Below are positions 16,227 to 24,966 of a stretch of 37,921 bases of DNA, piece after piece. The notes under the pieces are model-generated. The model worked only from the letters and a program-made list of their open reading frames with translations, searched no databases and was not told the DNA's origin. Both the position numbers and the translations under genes were made by a program. Source of the stretch: an uncultured Alphaproteobacteria bacterium. GTDB lineage: Bacteria; Pseudomonadota; Alphaproteobacteria; Paracaedibacterales; CAIULA01. Every line of letters begins with the position of its first letter. Within the stretch, counting starts at the first letter, position 1. The stretch covers positions 1-37,921 of the forward strand of contig CAIULA010000003.1 of assembly GCA_903899945.1 (NCBI GenBank), in the 5' to 3' direction.

Positions 16227-17915
16227 ATGAAAACTTCCCATCAAACTCTTTTTTCTTTTTACTGGAAGTTTATCAAATCCGAAAAGAAGAGATTTTTACT
16301 ATTTATACTGATGCCTATCATTTGGTGTTCGGCTGAAACTTATGCGCCCTACCTGATTAAGATCTGTCTTGATAAGATGGTAATTTTTCCAGAAGATGCT
16401 CAGTCGTTTTTGATTGACTCCATTTTTGTGTATGTTTTTCTAATGATTTGCGTCGAAGGATCTTTGCGAATAGCTAGTTATCTTTGCATTGAAACAATCC
16501 CAAAGTTAAAAGAGGAAATCAGGAAAGTCACAACAGAAATTATTGAGTCTCATCCTTACAGTTTTTTTCAATCCCATCACTCGGCAAGAATTGTGTCCTC
16601 TTTAAAGAGCCTTGTGGACGGATTTGAACAATTATTGATTAGTTTTCTTTATGGTCTATATCCGATTACAATCACATTTTTTGTATCGTTAGTCTTAATT
16701 AATCATGTTAGCAGCTTGTTTTCATGTCTTTTCCTATTTTGGTACTTAGGAATGAATATAATTACATTTATTTTTCTGAAACCAACTCTTCAAACTTCAC
16801 ATGATTATGCTCTTGCAGAAAGCAAGCAGATGGGATTTATTGGCGATCTATTCAAAAATACGTTGATTGTTAAAACTTTCTCTTCTCACTCCCTAGATCA
16901 GAGTTTATTTGAAAATTTTCAAAAAGAAACTTTACAAAAAGCAAAAAATGCTGAGTGGATAACTTTTAAAGCAGATTCCTGGAGAGGGGGGATTTCCTTT
17001 CTTTTGTTGTCTTCCCTCTTTGTTTTTTTGGTTATTGGTTGGCAGCGTGGTCTTATCACTTTAGGAGATTTTGCCTTTATTACGGCAACATGTTTTTATG
17101 TTAGGCGATCAACGTGGATGGCAGCTGTTCAATTTTTGTCTTTTGTTAAAAATCTCGGCATAGCCAAACAATCTTTTGATCTCTTGATAAGTTCCCCTGA
17201 AGATTCTCATCATAGTTTTAAAAAATTAAGCGAACCTCTGCCTGGGACAATTTCTTTTGACTCTGTGGATTTTGGCTATGACCAAGACAAAAAAATTTAC
17301 CATGATTTTAATTTAACAATTGCAGCTGGTGAGAAAGTCGGGATTATGGGTCCCTCTGGGGCAGGAAAGACAACGCTGATTCATTTGCTTTTTCGGTTGT
17401 TAACTCCAGATGTGGGAAAAATCTTTGTGGGAGGCTATGACGTAGAGGATTTGGATGGAGAGTTTTTAAAAGAACAAATTGCCTATGTTCCTCAACATGC
17501 CACGCTATTTCATCGATCCATTTTTGAGAACATTCATTATGGAAATCCTGAGGCAACTTTTGAGGAAGTTATAGAGGCCTCTAAGGCATGTTTGTGTCAT
17601 CCCTTTGTTATCGATTTAAAATCAGAATACGAAACGATTATTGGTGAAGATGGTTTGAAGCTTTCAGGAGGACAACGACAAAGGGTTGCTCTTGCACGAG
17701 CGTACTTGAAAAACTCTCCTATTATTATTCTTGATGAAGCAACTTCAGCTTTAGACTTTTTAGCAGAAGATAAAATTTTGGATGCTTTCTTACAACAAAA
17801 TAGGACAATTCTCTTGATTTCTCACAGGCCTTCCTCCCTTAAAAAATTAGATCGTATTTTTGTCCTACAAGCTGGAAAGATAGTGAGACAGGGAACCCCT
17901 CAAGAAATTATTTAA
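16227..17915 (+). CDS. ABC exporter, fused membrane and ATPase domains
   Basis: 562 residues, the usual size of a type-IV ABC half-transporter that works as a dimer. Residues 1-310 hold six hydrophobic segments. The ATPase domain has Walker A GPSGAGKTTL (about 375-384), the Q-loop at AYVPQHATLF, signature LSGGQRQRVALARA (about 479-492), Walker B IIILDEATSALD (about 499-510) and the switch His in LLISHRPSS. No C39 peptidase domain is present, so it would not trim a double-glycine leader itself. As the last operon gene it probably exports the pathway product or confers self-protection. Confidence 0.92.
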   Translation: MKTSHQTLFSFYWKFIKSEKKRFLLFILMPIIWCSAETYAPYLIKICLDKMVIFPEDAQSFLIDSIFVYVFLMICVEGSLRIASYLCIETIPKLKEEIRKVTTEIIESHPYSFFQSHHSARIVSSLKSLVDGFEQLLISFLYGLYPITITFFVSLVLINHVSSLFSCLFLFWYLGMNIITFIFLKPTLQTSHDYALAESKQMGFIGDLFKNTLIVKTFSSHSLDQSLFENFQKETLQKAKNAEWITFKADSWRGGISFLLLSSLFVFLVIGWQRGLITLGDFAFITATCFYVRRSTWMAAVQFLSFVKNLGIAKQSFDLLISSPEDSHHSFKKLSEPLPGTISFDSVDFGYDQDKKIYHDFNLTIAAGEKVGIMGPSGAGKTTLIHLLFRLLTPDVGKIFVGGYDVEDLDGEFLKEQIAYVPQHATLFHRSIFENIHYGNPEATFEEVIEASKACLCHPFVIDLKSEYETIIGEDGLKLSGGQRQRVALARAYLKNSPIIILDEATSALDFLAEDKILDAFLQQNRTILLISHRPSSLKKLDRIFVLQAGKIVRQGTPQEII

Positions 17916-17934
17916 CACGTCCAGCATTAACGGT

Positions 17935-17960
17935 ACGCACGCTTCATGAGGGTGTGTCGT
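17935..17960 (+). terminator. Weak terminator-like hairpin after the ABC exporter
   Basis: ACGCACGC (17935-17942) pairs with GTGTGTCGT (17952-17960) with one bulge and one G-T pair, around a 9-nt loop, 20 bp after the operon's stop codon. Only TTTCC follows, so rho-independent termination is uncertain. Confidence 0.35.
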
Positions 17961-18080
17961 TTCCAAAATTTCTTTCACCTTTTGCAGTCAGGAGAAAATT
18001 TGAGGAAAGCTTAAAGTAAAATTGGAGCGATAGTGACTCCTTTTTTCCACAGTCCATAAGGCACCACGACAACAGCTTTT

Positions 18081-19246
18081 TTATTTCCAAATATTAGAAG
18101 ACCAAAGTTCATCCAAGAACTCTTGAACAGGCCATACAGTGATTTCTTGATTATCAATTTTCATAATGCGTTTGCGTGATTCTAAAGAAATCACATTTAA
18201 TTTTACGCCATAGCTTTCTCCAAAAAGTAATAATCCCTTTAGGTGTCTCTTTTCTATAGGAGAGGAGATTTTAACTTCAAATGCTTGATCTTGAACAATA
18301 AAATCAACTTCATATCCTTCTTTCGTACGCCAATAATTTATGGTATCTCGTTTTTCCATAAGAAGCTTATAGGCCATGAGTTCAAGAAATATATAATGTT
18401 CAAAGCCTTTTCGTGCATCTTCTCCTCACATTTCTCTAAATTCATAGCGTTTTAAGTAATTCGCTATCCCTGTGTCAAATAAATAGAATTTAGGAGTTTC
18501 TTGAATTGTTTGCCTGTTAATGCGTGCTCGATAGGGATGCAGAAAATACCCCAAATACATATCTTCAAGGATTTCAAAATAAGTACGAACTGTTTTTCTA
18601 TCAACTCCGCAGTCACGGGCTATATTAGAGTAATTGATCATTTCCCCACGGCAAAACCCTAAGACTTCCAGAAATCTGGTAAAAGAATCGCGTTTTCTTA
18701 AATTAGCTTCAAATTGCATTTCTGTTATAAGGTAATCAAATAAGTACGAAGCTAAGCTTTTTTGTGGAACTTCTGAGAAATAATGACTAGGAATGAGCCC
18801 ATGATTGAAAATAAGAGCCCAATCTAGCTTCTTTAATTCAGGATAACAAAAAGGAACAAACATATAACGCCATGCTCTTCCTCCTAATAAATTACCCTCT
18901 GAAGACTTAAGGCGATAGGCACTCGAACCGCAGAGAATAAATTGTAATCTTTTTGAGATTCAATAAGGCTATGGACTTCATCGAGCAAAGCAGGTACTTT
19001 CTGTACTTCATCAATGATGATCGGGTGCTTAGGAGGGTGAGCAATTATTTCTTGCCGCAGAAGATGAGGGGGCCTGAAATAAGCCTGGTACACATCCGCT
19101 TGCAACAAGTCAATATAAGGAGAATCTTGAAAATGCTCTTTTAGAAAAGTTGATTTTCCAGTTTTTCTAGCTCCCCATAAGAAGCATGATTGTCTTTTGG
19201 GAAGAGCAAGGGACAAGTATCTCTTGATGTGTTGGCCCAAGATCAT
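18081..19246 (-). pseudogene. AAA-type ATPase with DUF4143 domain, broken
   Basis: Three pieces of one gene read on the minus strand. 19246-18884 has the AAA_14 part, FLWGARKTGKSTFL (Walker A) and PIIIDEVQKVPALLDEV (Walker B). The frame then shifts near 18945, where the expected FILCGSSAYRL and NLLGGRAWRY appear in the next frame. This runs to a TGA at 18428-18426 after YEFREM, and GEDARKGFEHYIFLELMAY and EVDFIVQDQAFEVK continue in frame to the end. DUF4143 proteins are restriction-like ATPases of unknown substrate, common in symbionts. One frameshift and one nonsense codon make it inactive. Confidence 0.85.
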
Positions 19247-19535
19247 ACTCCATAATTATCGGATATATAAAGAGTACAATCTTATTATATATGATTAGTC
19301 CATGAAATAATTAGATTGAAATTAAATAATTTCTCTGACCGAGGCTAATTTAATTTTCTTATCTTCTCTATCAAAATTGCCTCAAGAAGTATACTTTGTG
19401 AGATTGAGGCTTGTTGTGTCTCAAGTAATGTATTATAAGATCATTCTCATATTATCCAAAATTATAAGTGCATACGATGGTAAAATATTTTACCTATTTA
19501 GGAGTTGTGAGGTTAAATGAGAGGATGAGTTTTCC
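19247..19535. other. Intergenic, no supported feature
   Basis: About 290 bp of AT-rich sequence downstream of the HTH-less sensor gene and upstream of the broken ATPase. I see no terminator with a clean stem and T-run, and no coding remnant. Confidence 0.5.
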
Positions 19536-20303
19536 TTAATTGATCGCGTTAAAACGCATGAATTCCCAATCTTTTTTTATTATATTTTTTAAAACATTTA
19601 AATTAGAGTTAGTTTTATGGCTCTGGTAGCCGCATTCAGTATTGCTATTTTGTAAAAAATCTTCGAGAGAACCAGCAGTTATAAAGGAGTTTCTTTGAAT
19701 CTGCTCAAAGGATATCAGATTCTTTGGGATCAGTAAGTGATTGGGTTTTGACATTTCGACCCATTTTAAAGAAACTTCCTTGAAATCTCGAACAAACTTT
19801 TCCAACTGATCTAAATTATTAAAATAAAACTGGACCATTTGGTGATTATCTTTATGAGCTGCAAAGTCGAAAAAATCGACATAGTCGTTTTGTTTCTCAT
19901 AAATTGAAAACCCATGCCATAAATCAAATTGATCATAGGCCGCTGAAAACACCTTATCCATTTTAAACCCATTCCATAAGGCAGTCTTAACGCCATCAGC
20001 TGGAATATAGTGCTCTAAATGATCTGCGTCATCTTGATAATCATTTTTTATGTAATGCTCAAACCATTCTTGGTTATTACATAAATATAAACGTTCCCCG
20101 GTCCTAAAAATACGGCTATAGGTAAACATTGTAATACCAAAACAGTGAAGGTACTGACAAACATGTTTTATTTGTGGAGCTATTGATTTACCAAATCCTA
20201 AAGCATCTTGATTAGAAGAGTAAGTACTTTTCTGGCTTTTTACATCATACATTTTTCTTTGTTGTAAATTAGAAAGCTTCACTTTAATTTGTCCCCTGTA
20301 CAT
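19536..20303 (-). CDS. LuxR-sensor-like protein lacking the DNA-binding domain
   Basis: 255 residues. It shares the sensory-domain layout of the next gene: YLCNNQEWFEHYIKNDY against YVSTNPEWHEHYIRDYI, and FDLWHGFSIYEKQNDYVDFF against FGLWHDFTLYEHHDHSLEAW. It ends without a LuxR helix-turn-helix; the last 60 residues (SGSLEDFL region to FMRFNAIN) are unrelated. Its first 25 nt overlap the end of the full-length regulator, so the two are co-translated. A second ATG 17 codons in is an alternative start. It may form non-DNA-binding heterodimers with the neighbour or bind a different ligand. Truncation of an ancestral duplicate is the other explanation. Confidence 0.75.
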   Translation of the reverse strand: MYRGQIKVKLSNLQQRKMYDVKSQKSTYSSNQDALGFGKSIAPQIKHVCQYLHCFGITMFTYSRIFRTGERLYLCNNQEWFEHYIKNDYQDDADHLEHYIPADGVKTALWNGFKMDKVFSAAYDQFDLWHGFSIYEKQNDYVDFFDFAAHKDNHQMVQFYFNNLDQLEKFVRDFKEVSLKWVEMSKPNHLLIPKNLISFEQIQRNSFITAGSLEDFLQNSNTECGYQSHKTNSNLNVLKNIIKKDWEFMRFNAIN

Positions 20304-21178
20304 AAGTTTGCCAAAATGCTTTTGGAAAAGGTTTTTTTAAGAAGATCAGGTCTATAAATACCAGTTTTGTTTTTAATATTATTTTCATGAGTATCAACTG
20401 TTCGAGCTTTAATACCGCCCATTTGGCGAGCGACTTCTTTCTTCCCAAGTCCACAAGACAAATGACACATACATTCTAATTCTCTTCGCGTTAAAGAAAC
20501 CTGTCTACCAAAGATATCCCAAGAATATTTCTTTATAGGAAACAGTTCAATAATAGACTCTTTAGCGCCATTTATCTTAATTTCTGCTTGATCAGATCTT
20601 AAAAACAAGCTTTCTTTTGCAACATTAATCATTTTATCAGAAGATGAAATTGTAATAACTTCTGTAGCTTCTTGACGAAAGTACATGATAAATCGCGTGA
20701 TGATGTCAAGATTATTGTGATAGAAGTTGACGAGCGCATAATTCGACTCACTCGTCGAAAAACTCCAAGCCTCTAAAGAATGATCATGATGTTCATAAAG
20801 GGTAAAGTCGTGCCATAAGCCAAATCTTCTTCTGTCAGAAATGAATTGTGCAAGGTTCTCTTCCTTTGGCAAATGAGGGCTCACATCCCATCTATGAAAA
20901 CGAGTTTTTTCATTAAATATCTGTTGTAGATGTCCTTTGATAAAAGGTTGACGGATATAATCCCTTATATAATGTTCGTGCCATTCAGGATTTGTGGAAA
21001 CATAAAGACATGTCCCATTGTCAAAAAAATGACAATACTCAAAGGTTGTCACTTTAAGCTTCTCAAAAAGAACATTACAAATCCTTGCTATTGATTCAGC
21101 TTTAGCTTGATTATAGCGAATTACTTTTTCATCATACTCAAGGAGGTCTGGATGCGTTGGATATAACAGGACCAACAT
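20279..21178 (-). CDS. LuxR-family transcriptional regulator (solo)
   Basis: 299 residues. The N-terminal 200 residues form a sensory domain like autoinducer-binding or PAS-like domains. The C-terminal part has SLTRRELECMCHLSCGLGKK, then EVARQMGGIKARTVDTHENN, a clear LuxR/GerE helix-turn-helix with the TxRE and TVxxH boxes; the recognition helix is somewhat divergent. No luxI-type synthase is in the window, so it is a solo regulator that probably senses a host or community signal. An AAGGTGA ribosome site lies about 8 nt before the ATG. It is transcribed away from the exported-protein gene at 21479, with a terminator hairpin in between. Confidence 0.85.
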   Translation of the reverse strand: MLVLLYPTHPDLLEYDEKVIRYNQAKAESIARICNVLFEKLKVTTFEYCHFFDNGTCLYVSTNPEWHEHYIRDYIRQPFIKGHLQQIFNEKTRFHRWDVSPHLPKEENLAQFISDRRRFGLWHDFTLYEHHDHSLEAWSFSTSESNYALVNFYHNNLDIITRFIMYFRQEATEVITISSSDKMINVAKESLFLRSDQAEIKINGAKESIIELFPIKKYSWDIFGRQVSLTRRELECMCHLSCGLGKKEVARQMGGIKARTVDTHENNIKNKTGIYRPDLLKKTFSKSILANLCTGDKLK

Positions 21179-21393
21179 TTTAAATCACCTTTCTTTTACT
21201 ATGGCTTATTCTAGAATTAAGTTTCCAGCTAAGCATCTTACTAACTACCTTAAAAAGTCCCTATGATGTAGCCGTAATAATTACGTATATTTAATTAATT
21301 TTTTTTGTTTCTAAACGCAATTCACGTTCTGAAAATGGAGTTTTTCGTTTGAAAGGAAGAAGTTTTGTAACTTAAAGATCTAAAAACACATTA

Positions 21394-21429
21394 AAATAGC
21401 CGCTCTCAAATAACCGAGAGTGGCTATTT
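21394..21429 (-). terminator. Rho-independent terminator of the exported-protein gene
   Basis: AAATAGCCGCTCTC (21394-21407) pairs with GAGAGTGGCTATTT (21416-21429) over 14 bp with one G-T wobble and an 8-nt loop. On the minus strand the stem is followed by TTTTAATGTGTTTTT. It sits 50 bp past the stop of the gene at 21479-21964. Confidence 0.75.
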
Positions 21430-21478
21430 ATTCTAAATGGTTTTTTCTGATTAATCTGCTTGACAGTAACTGATGTTT

Positions 21479-21964
21479 TTATCCTATAAGTTCTTGATGA
21501 AAGTTTAGAAGTATTGATTCACTCATCATACCTAGCTTGACCATCATTAAATCCATTTTGAGTGATTTGCAATTTGTAAAAAACTCATTCAATCTCCTAT
21601 CGGTAATGGGTCTACGATCGATAAATTCTAAGCGATTATTTACTCTTTCACAAAACCATACATCTAAACTGCTTAGTGCTTTTTTATAGTCCTTTTTTTC
21701 TTCTTTGAAAAATTCAAGATATTGATTTTGTATAGATCGTTTTTGTTCTCGAAGATGGCGTATCTCTGTATCTTCTGAATCAACTTTAGTTTTTTTACAA
21801 TCTATCTCTACAATTTCTCTAGACCTTGTTATAAGGCATTGGACTCGACCATATGGTTCTAAATTTTGATCAAAATCAGCCGCAGTTGCTAGGGATTGCA
21901 TATTGATGAACAGATTTGCAGATAGCATTATGTTTGTTATGTGTTGATGTTTAAGTCTAAACAT
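21479..21964 (-). CDS. Small exported protein of unknown function
   Basis: 161 residues. A weakly hydrophobic signal-like N-terminus (SANLFINMQSLATAA, about residues 14-29) is followed by a mature protein with four Cys, a charged central helix (LREQKRSIQNQYLEFFKEE) and an Arg/Asp-rich C-terminal part. AAGGAG lies 8 nt before the ATG at 21964, supporting this start. It has its own terminator. I do not recognise the family. Confidence 0.65.
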   Translation of the reverse strand: MFRLKHQHITNIMLSANLFINMQSLATAADFDQNLEPYGRVQCLITRSREIVEIDCKKTKVDSEDTEIRHLREQKRSIQNQYLEFFKEEKKDYKKALSSLDVWFCERVNNRLEFIDRRPITDRRLNEFFTNCKSLKMDLMMVKLGMMSESILLNFHQELIG

Positions 21965-22003
21965 TTTAAAATCTCCTTGGTTTTACCGTTTTGATAACCA
22001 ACC

Positions 22004-22031
22004 TAAGATTGGCTGCAACCTTTCTTAGGAC
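22004..22031 (-). promoter_or_regulatory. Hairpin in the leader of the exported-protein gene
   Basis: CCTAAGA (22004-22010) and TCTTAGG (22025-22031) form a perfect 7-bp stem with a 14-nt loop, about 40 nt upstream of the start codon at 21964. GC-richer sequence with GAGG/CCTC arms follows at 22040-22075. It may control mRNA stability or translation. Confidence 0.3.
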
Positions 22032-22171
22032 TGAGAAGAGAGGTTCTTCCCGAGCCTCCCTTTTCTGTATTTTGAAAATAGTATTTGTTAGCTTATTTAA
22101 CTATTTGCGAGATAGGCGTAAGGAAAAACGATTACGCTAAAATTGCGTAGAGTGTTTTTACCTAGATTTTG

Positions 22172-22312
22172 AGGGAAAACAGATAAAGAAATTGCAAATT
22201 TCTGAAAGAACTGTAGAAACATATAAATGCTATTGAGAACAAGTCGGGAATATATAGTAAAAGCCGGCTAGTTGTTTGTTTTTTAGAGCAAAACCAATCT
22301 TTTTTTGGGTAG
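22172..22312 (+). pseudogene. LuxR-type helix-turn-helix remnant
   Basis: The plus strand reads LQISERTVETYK, the core of a LuxR/GerE recognition helix, then two stops within the next 12 codons, and SKSRLVVCFLEQNQSFFG to TAG at 22310-22312. KEIANF, just upstream in another frame, matches the residues that normally precede it. It is the tail of a third LuxR-type regulator, destroyed by stops and frameshifts. Confidence 0.7.
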
Positions 22313-22600
22313 GGAATCAAAGATTGAGTCTTCGTAGGTAAAATCCTCAAAAAATGATTTCAATCCAACAAAGGAATAGAGTGGTTGATTATAACATTAT
22401 AAAAGCAAATTGATTAAGAAGTGTAGTGCCTGTTTTTTAAGCAAACAGGTTAATCTTTTGTTAATCATTGGGCTGATTAGATAAAAAAGGAAGTTCTCAA
22501 CAAGTTTTCCCCATTTTTTGTGGAAAACAATGGCTGGATTTTTTACTTTCTTATAAAAGAGCAGACCATCAACACTTTTTAAGTTTTGAGTCCGCTTATC
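22313..22600. other. Gene-free stretch with two short hairpins
   Basis: CCTGTTT (22429-22435) with AAACAGG (22443-22449) is a 7-bp stem followed by TTAATCTTTTG, possibly a terminator. GTTTTCC (22504-22510) with GGAAAAC (22522-22528) is a second stem. No coding remnant is convincing here. Confidence 0.4.
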
Positions 22601-22718
22601 TTAACTTAAACCGGCTATAAAAATTGCCCAAGCAGAAATAATGCTACCCAGGATCAATAATAAAAACCAAGCATTTCCGGGTAATGAATTTAGCTTCAGT
22701 GCTGCGTGGGTTGAGAAG
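22601..22718 (-). pseudogene. Membrane-segment remnant overlapping the HigA 3' end
   Basis: In a frame different from higA, the minus strand reads HAALKLNSLPGNAWFLLLIL followed by GSIISAWAIFIAGLS and TAA at 22603-22601. This is one clear transmembrane helix with no start codon. It looks like the last helix of a lost membrane protein; the family is not recognisable. Confidence 0.3.
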
Positions 22719-22986
22719 GTAACTTAGTAAGGTCTATCTTTAATTCAAATTCAGCTTTTCTTAGTTCATATGCTACCTGCATATTCATCCAAAACTTAGG
22801 TGTTGTGTTAAAATAGTGAGCAAGCCTTATGGCGGTTTCGGCAGTTATTCCTATTCTTTCTAAAGTGATATCATTAATACGAGGAGCTAGAACGTCTAAT
22901 AAATTTGCAAGTTTACGAGAACTCAAACCCAAAGGTTTCATAAATTCTTCTCTTAAAATTTCTCCTGGGTGTATATTCCATGTCAT
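22696..22986 (-). CDS. higA: HigA-type antitoxin (XRE family), orphan
   Basis: 96 residues from the ATG at 22986, chosen over one eight codons upstream because AGGAGG precedes it by 6 nt. WNIHPGEILREEFMKPLGLS, SRKLANLLDV and the ITAETAIRLAHYFNTTPKFW stretch are the standard VapI/HigA-type signature. HigA normally binds and neutralises the mRNA interferase HigB encoded just upstream and represses the pair. No higB-like frame is present in the 200 bp upstream, so the toxin is lost or unlinked. Confidence 0.88.
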   Translation of the reverse strand: MTWNIHPGEILREEFMKPLGLSSRKLANLLDVLAPRINDITLERIGITAETAIRLAHYFNTTPKFWMNMQVAYELRKAEFELKIDLTKLPSQPTQH

Positions 22987-23191
22987 TTTATTCCTCCTCG
23001 ATGTTGTCACCTTTTAAGACGTTTTTAAATTTACAAATTTAATGAAATAGAAATTTGTTTTTAGAAAATTGAGGGTTGAAACAGGGTACGGTAATTAATA
23101 ATTTACCATATGCTATCATTTTTAATATCTAAATCAGACAGACTTGGTAAGTCATGTGATAAATGATCCCATAAAATGGTACGTAATGTTT

Positions 23192-23896
23192 TCATGACAT
23201 TTTTGTTTTTAATTTAGAGAGTCCGCCGTCAACACTTAAAACCTGCCCGGTAATCCAGCTATTGTCAGGATTAAGTAAAAATGTAATTGCTCGGGCAATA
23301 TCATCGGGCTGTCCGACGCGCTTTAAGGGATGCATAGCAAGGGAATAGGCTAATGCCGCGTCATTTTTCGTTATACGCTCCGTTAACGGTGTTTCCGTTA
23401 GCCCAGGACATACAACATTAAATCTTAAATTAGCATCAGCGTAAGTCGCAGCTGCTGATAAGGCAAGACCGACAACGCCTGCTTTGGCAGCTGCAATAGC
23501 TTCATGATTAGCAAGACCAATGGCGTGAGCAGCAGATGACATTAAGACAACGGATCCACCCTTCATATACTTTCCTGCGCTTCTGACTGTTGCGAATGCT
23601 GTTGCGAGCGAGCTTTTTATAACATCATCATAGTTTTCTGCTGTGGTCAAATGGGCTGGCTTGAGAAGCAATGAGCCTGCAAAATTTACAACACCATCGA
23701 TTGCTCCAAATAGATCAACAGCTCTTTTGAACACATCATCAACGGCATTAAAATCAGATGCGTCAAGAAGTATGTCGGGGTGAATTCTCTCATTTGTGCG
23801 GGCAGTTTTAAATACACGGTGGCCATCAGCTTCTAACATTCGAACTGTCGCTTGGCCTATTGCGCTTGATGCTGCTATCACTAAAAAATTTGCCAT
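23192..23896 (-). CDS. Divergent short-chain dehydrogenase/reductase-like protein
   Basis: 234 residues from the ATG at 23896, which has AAGGA about 9 nt upstream. The SDR fold is clear: NFAGSLLLKPAHL, the Ser strand VVLMSSAAHAIG, CPGLTETPL, and the C-terminal RVGQPDDIARAITFLLNPDN with ITGQVLSVDGG. The usual TGxxxGIG cofactor loop is AASSAIG (8-14), and at the YxxxK site the sequence is NHEAIAAAKAG, so the catalytic Tyr is replaced (Ile) while Lys stays. It may therefore be a non-canonical reductase or a binding protein. It is divergent from msrB with an 77-bp intergenic region, which may be a shared promoter. Confidence 0.85.
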   Translation of the reverse strand: MANFLVIAASSAIGQATVRMLEADGHRVFKTARTNERIHPDILLDASDFNAVDDVFKRAVDLFGAIDGVVNFAGSLLLKPAHLTTAENYDDVIKSSLATAFATVRSAGKYMKGGSVVLMSSAAHAIGLANHEAIAAAKAGVVGLALSAAATYADANLRFNVVCPGLTETPLTERITKNDAALAYSLAMHPLKRVGQPDDIARAITFLLNPDNSWITGQVLSVDGGLSKLKTKMS

Positions 23897-23973
23897 TTTT
23901 AATTTCCTTGGTTCCAATTGATTGATTAACTATTGCATAATGCGCACATAAACTATACGTCTAGGTTGTTTGT

Positions 23974-24393
23974 ATGATGGTCAACTATAAAAATCAAAGT
24001 GACGCATTTTGGCGAGAACGACTGGATGATGAAACTTTTGCTGTTTGTCGCCTTCGAGGCACGGAATATCCAGAATCCGGAAAATATAATTTGTTTTATG
24101 AAGATGGTGTTTATTACTGTGCCGCTTGCGGTGGCGATCATCCTTTGTTTGAATCACAGGCAAAGTATGCTTCCGGGAGTGGATGGCCTAGTTTTTTCGA
24201 ACCTCTTAAAGGTGCTGTGACGCTGCGTATTGATCCTGACGATAAGACCAAATTATTTATGACAAAACCCCGAACAGAGGTAATATGTGCTCGTTGTGAA
24301 TCGCATCTAGGTCACGTCTTTGATGATGGCCCAGATCCAACAGGAAAGCGTTATTGTGTGAATTCAATAGCCCTTAAGTTTGTAGCTGATTAA
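23974..24393 (+). CDS. msrB: Peptide methionine (R)-S-oxide reductase MsrB
   Basis: 139 residues, normal for the family. The structural zinc site is CAAC (Cys49, Cys52) and CARC (Cys105, Cys108). GSGWPSFFEP (68-77), HLGHVFDDGP (111-120) and RYCVNSIAL with catalytic Cys128 are all present. It reduces methionine-R-sulfoxide in oxidised proteins, usually with thioredoxin. There is no signal peptide, so it is cytoplasmic. ATG codons at 23974 and 23977 are both possible starts; neither has a strong ribosome site. Confidence 0.95.
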   Translation: MMVNYKNQSDAFWRERLDDETFAVCRLRGTEYPESGKYNLFYEDGVYYCAACGGDHPLFESQAKYASGSGWPSFFEPLKGAVTLRIDPDDKTKLFMTKPRTEVICARCESHLGHVFDDGPDPTGKRYCVNSIALKFVAD

Positions 24394-24504
24394 AGAGGCT
24401 AAAAACTTAAGTTCAAGTTGCTTATGGGATATTGTTTTTTCTATTTTTTGTTGAAACACGCGTTATTCTTCTCCGGCTTGCTAGTTTTTCTAAGGTAACA
24501 TTTG

Positions 24505-24714
24505 CTTTCTCTTTAAACCCTTGGCTTTACCGGCGCGAACTAATCTGGTTGCGTGCATGTTTAATTGCTCCACCCTTCTCCACAATTGGAAGCAGGTATT
24601 CGGTTGGTTACACCGAAGAATTACGCCAAGGTTCATGAATTTATATGCAAGAACATCTTTTAAATCCGGTACATAACGTTTTATAAAAGCAGCCTTCTCT
24701 GGATTTTGATCCAG
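24505..24714 (-). pseudogene. Possible photolyase C-terminal remnant
   Basis: Minus strand: LDQNPEKAAFIKRYVPDLKD resembles the DPxGxYIRRWVPEL motif of FAD-binding photolyases. A nearby second frame reads EYLLPIVEKGGAIKHAR, similar to the YPxPIVDHxxAR end of the same family. The two parts lie in different frames, so this would be a broken copy. The match is by eye and short. Confidence 0.3.
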
Positions 24715-24771
24715 TTACTGTTTAATTGGATATTGGGTTAAATTACAGAAACGGGTCAAATGCGAACTACG

Positions 24772-24828
24772 AAGATCAGTAACTTGGCGCTCCCCTTCAG
24801 AAGAGACACGCATATATCCTATGAGCAT
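24772..24828 (-). pseudogene. Serine resolvase, N-terminal remnant
   Basis: ATG at 24828 opens MLIGYMRVSSEGERQVTDL, the first strand and active-Ser region of Tn3-type resolvases (GYxRVSs), and then departs from the family (SSHLTRFCNL). Only about 19 codons remain. Confidence 0.7.
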
Positions 24829-24966
24829 ACGAAAAACCTTATTTCTGTACTTTACGTGTATCTTTGTATTCCTTCTGAAAAGCTCAATGTCCAAAGCCGT
24901 AGCGAAAATAAGGGGCATAGGCAATCTAAACAAGAGTAAGAGAAATTTGGTACAGCTGCTTATAAT

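Noticed and set aside
8084-17915. Surface-polysaccharide (O-antigen/capsule) locus
   Set aside because: Only one glycosyltransferase, no polymerase, flippase or priming transferase; the aldolases, radical SAM enzyme and dioxygenase fit small-molecule synthesis better.
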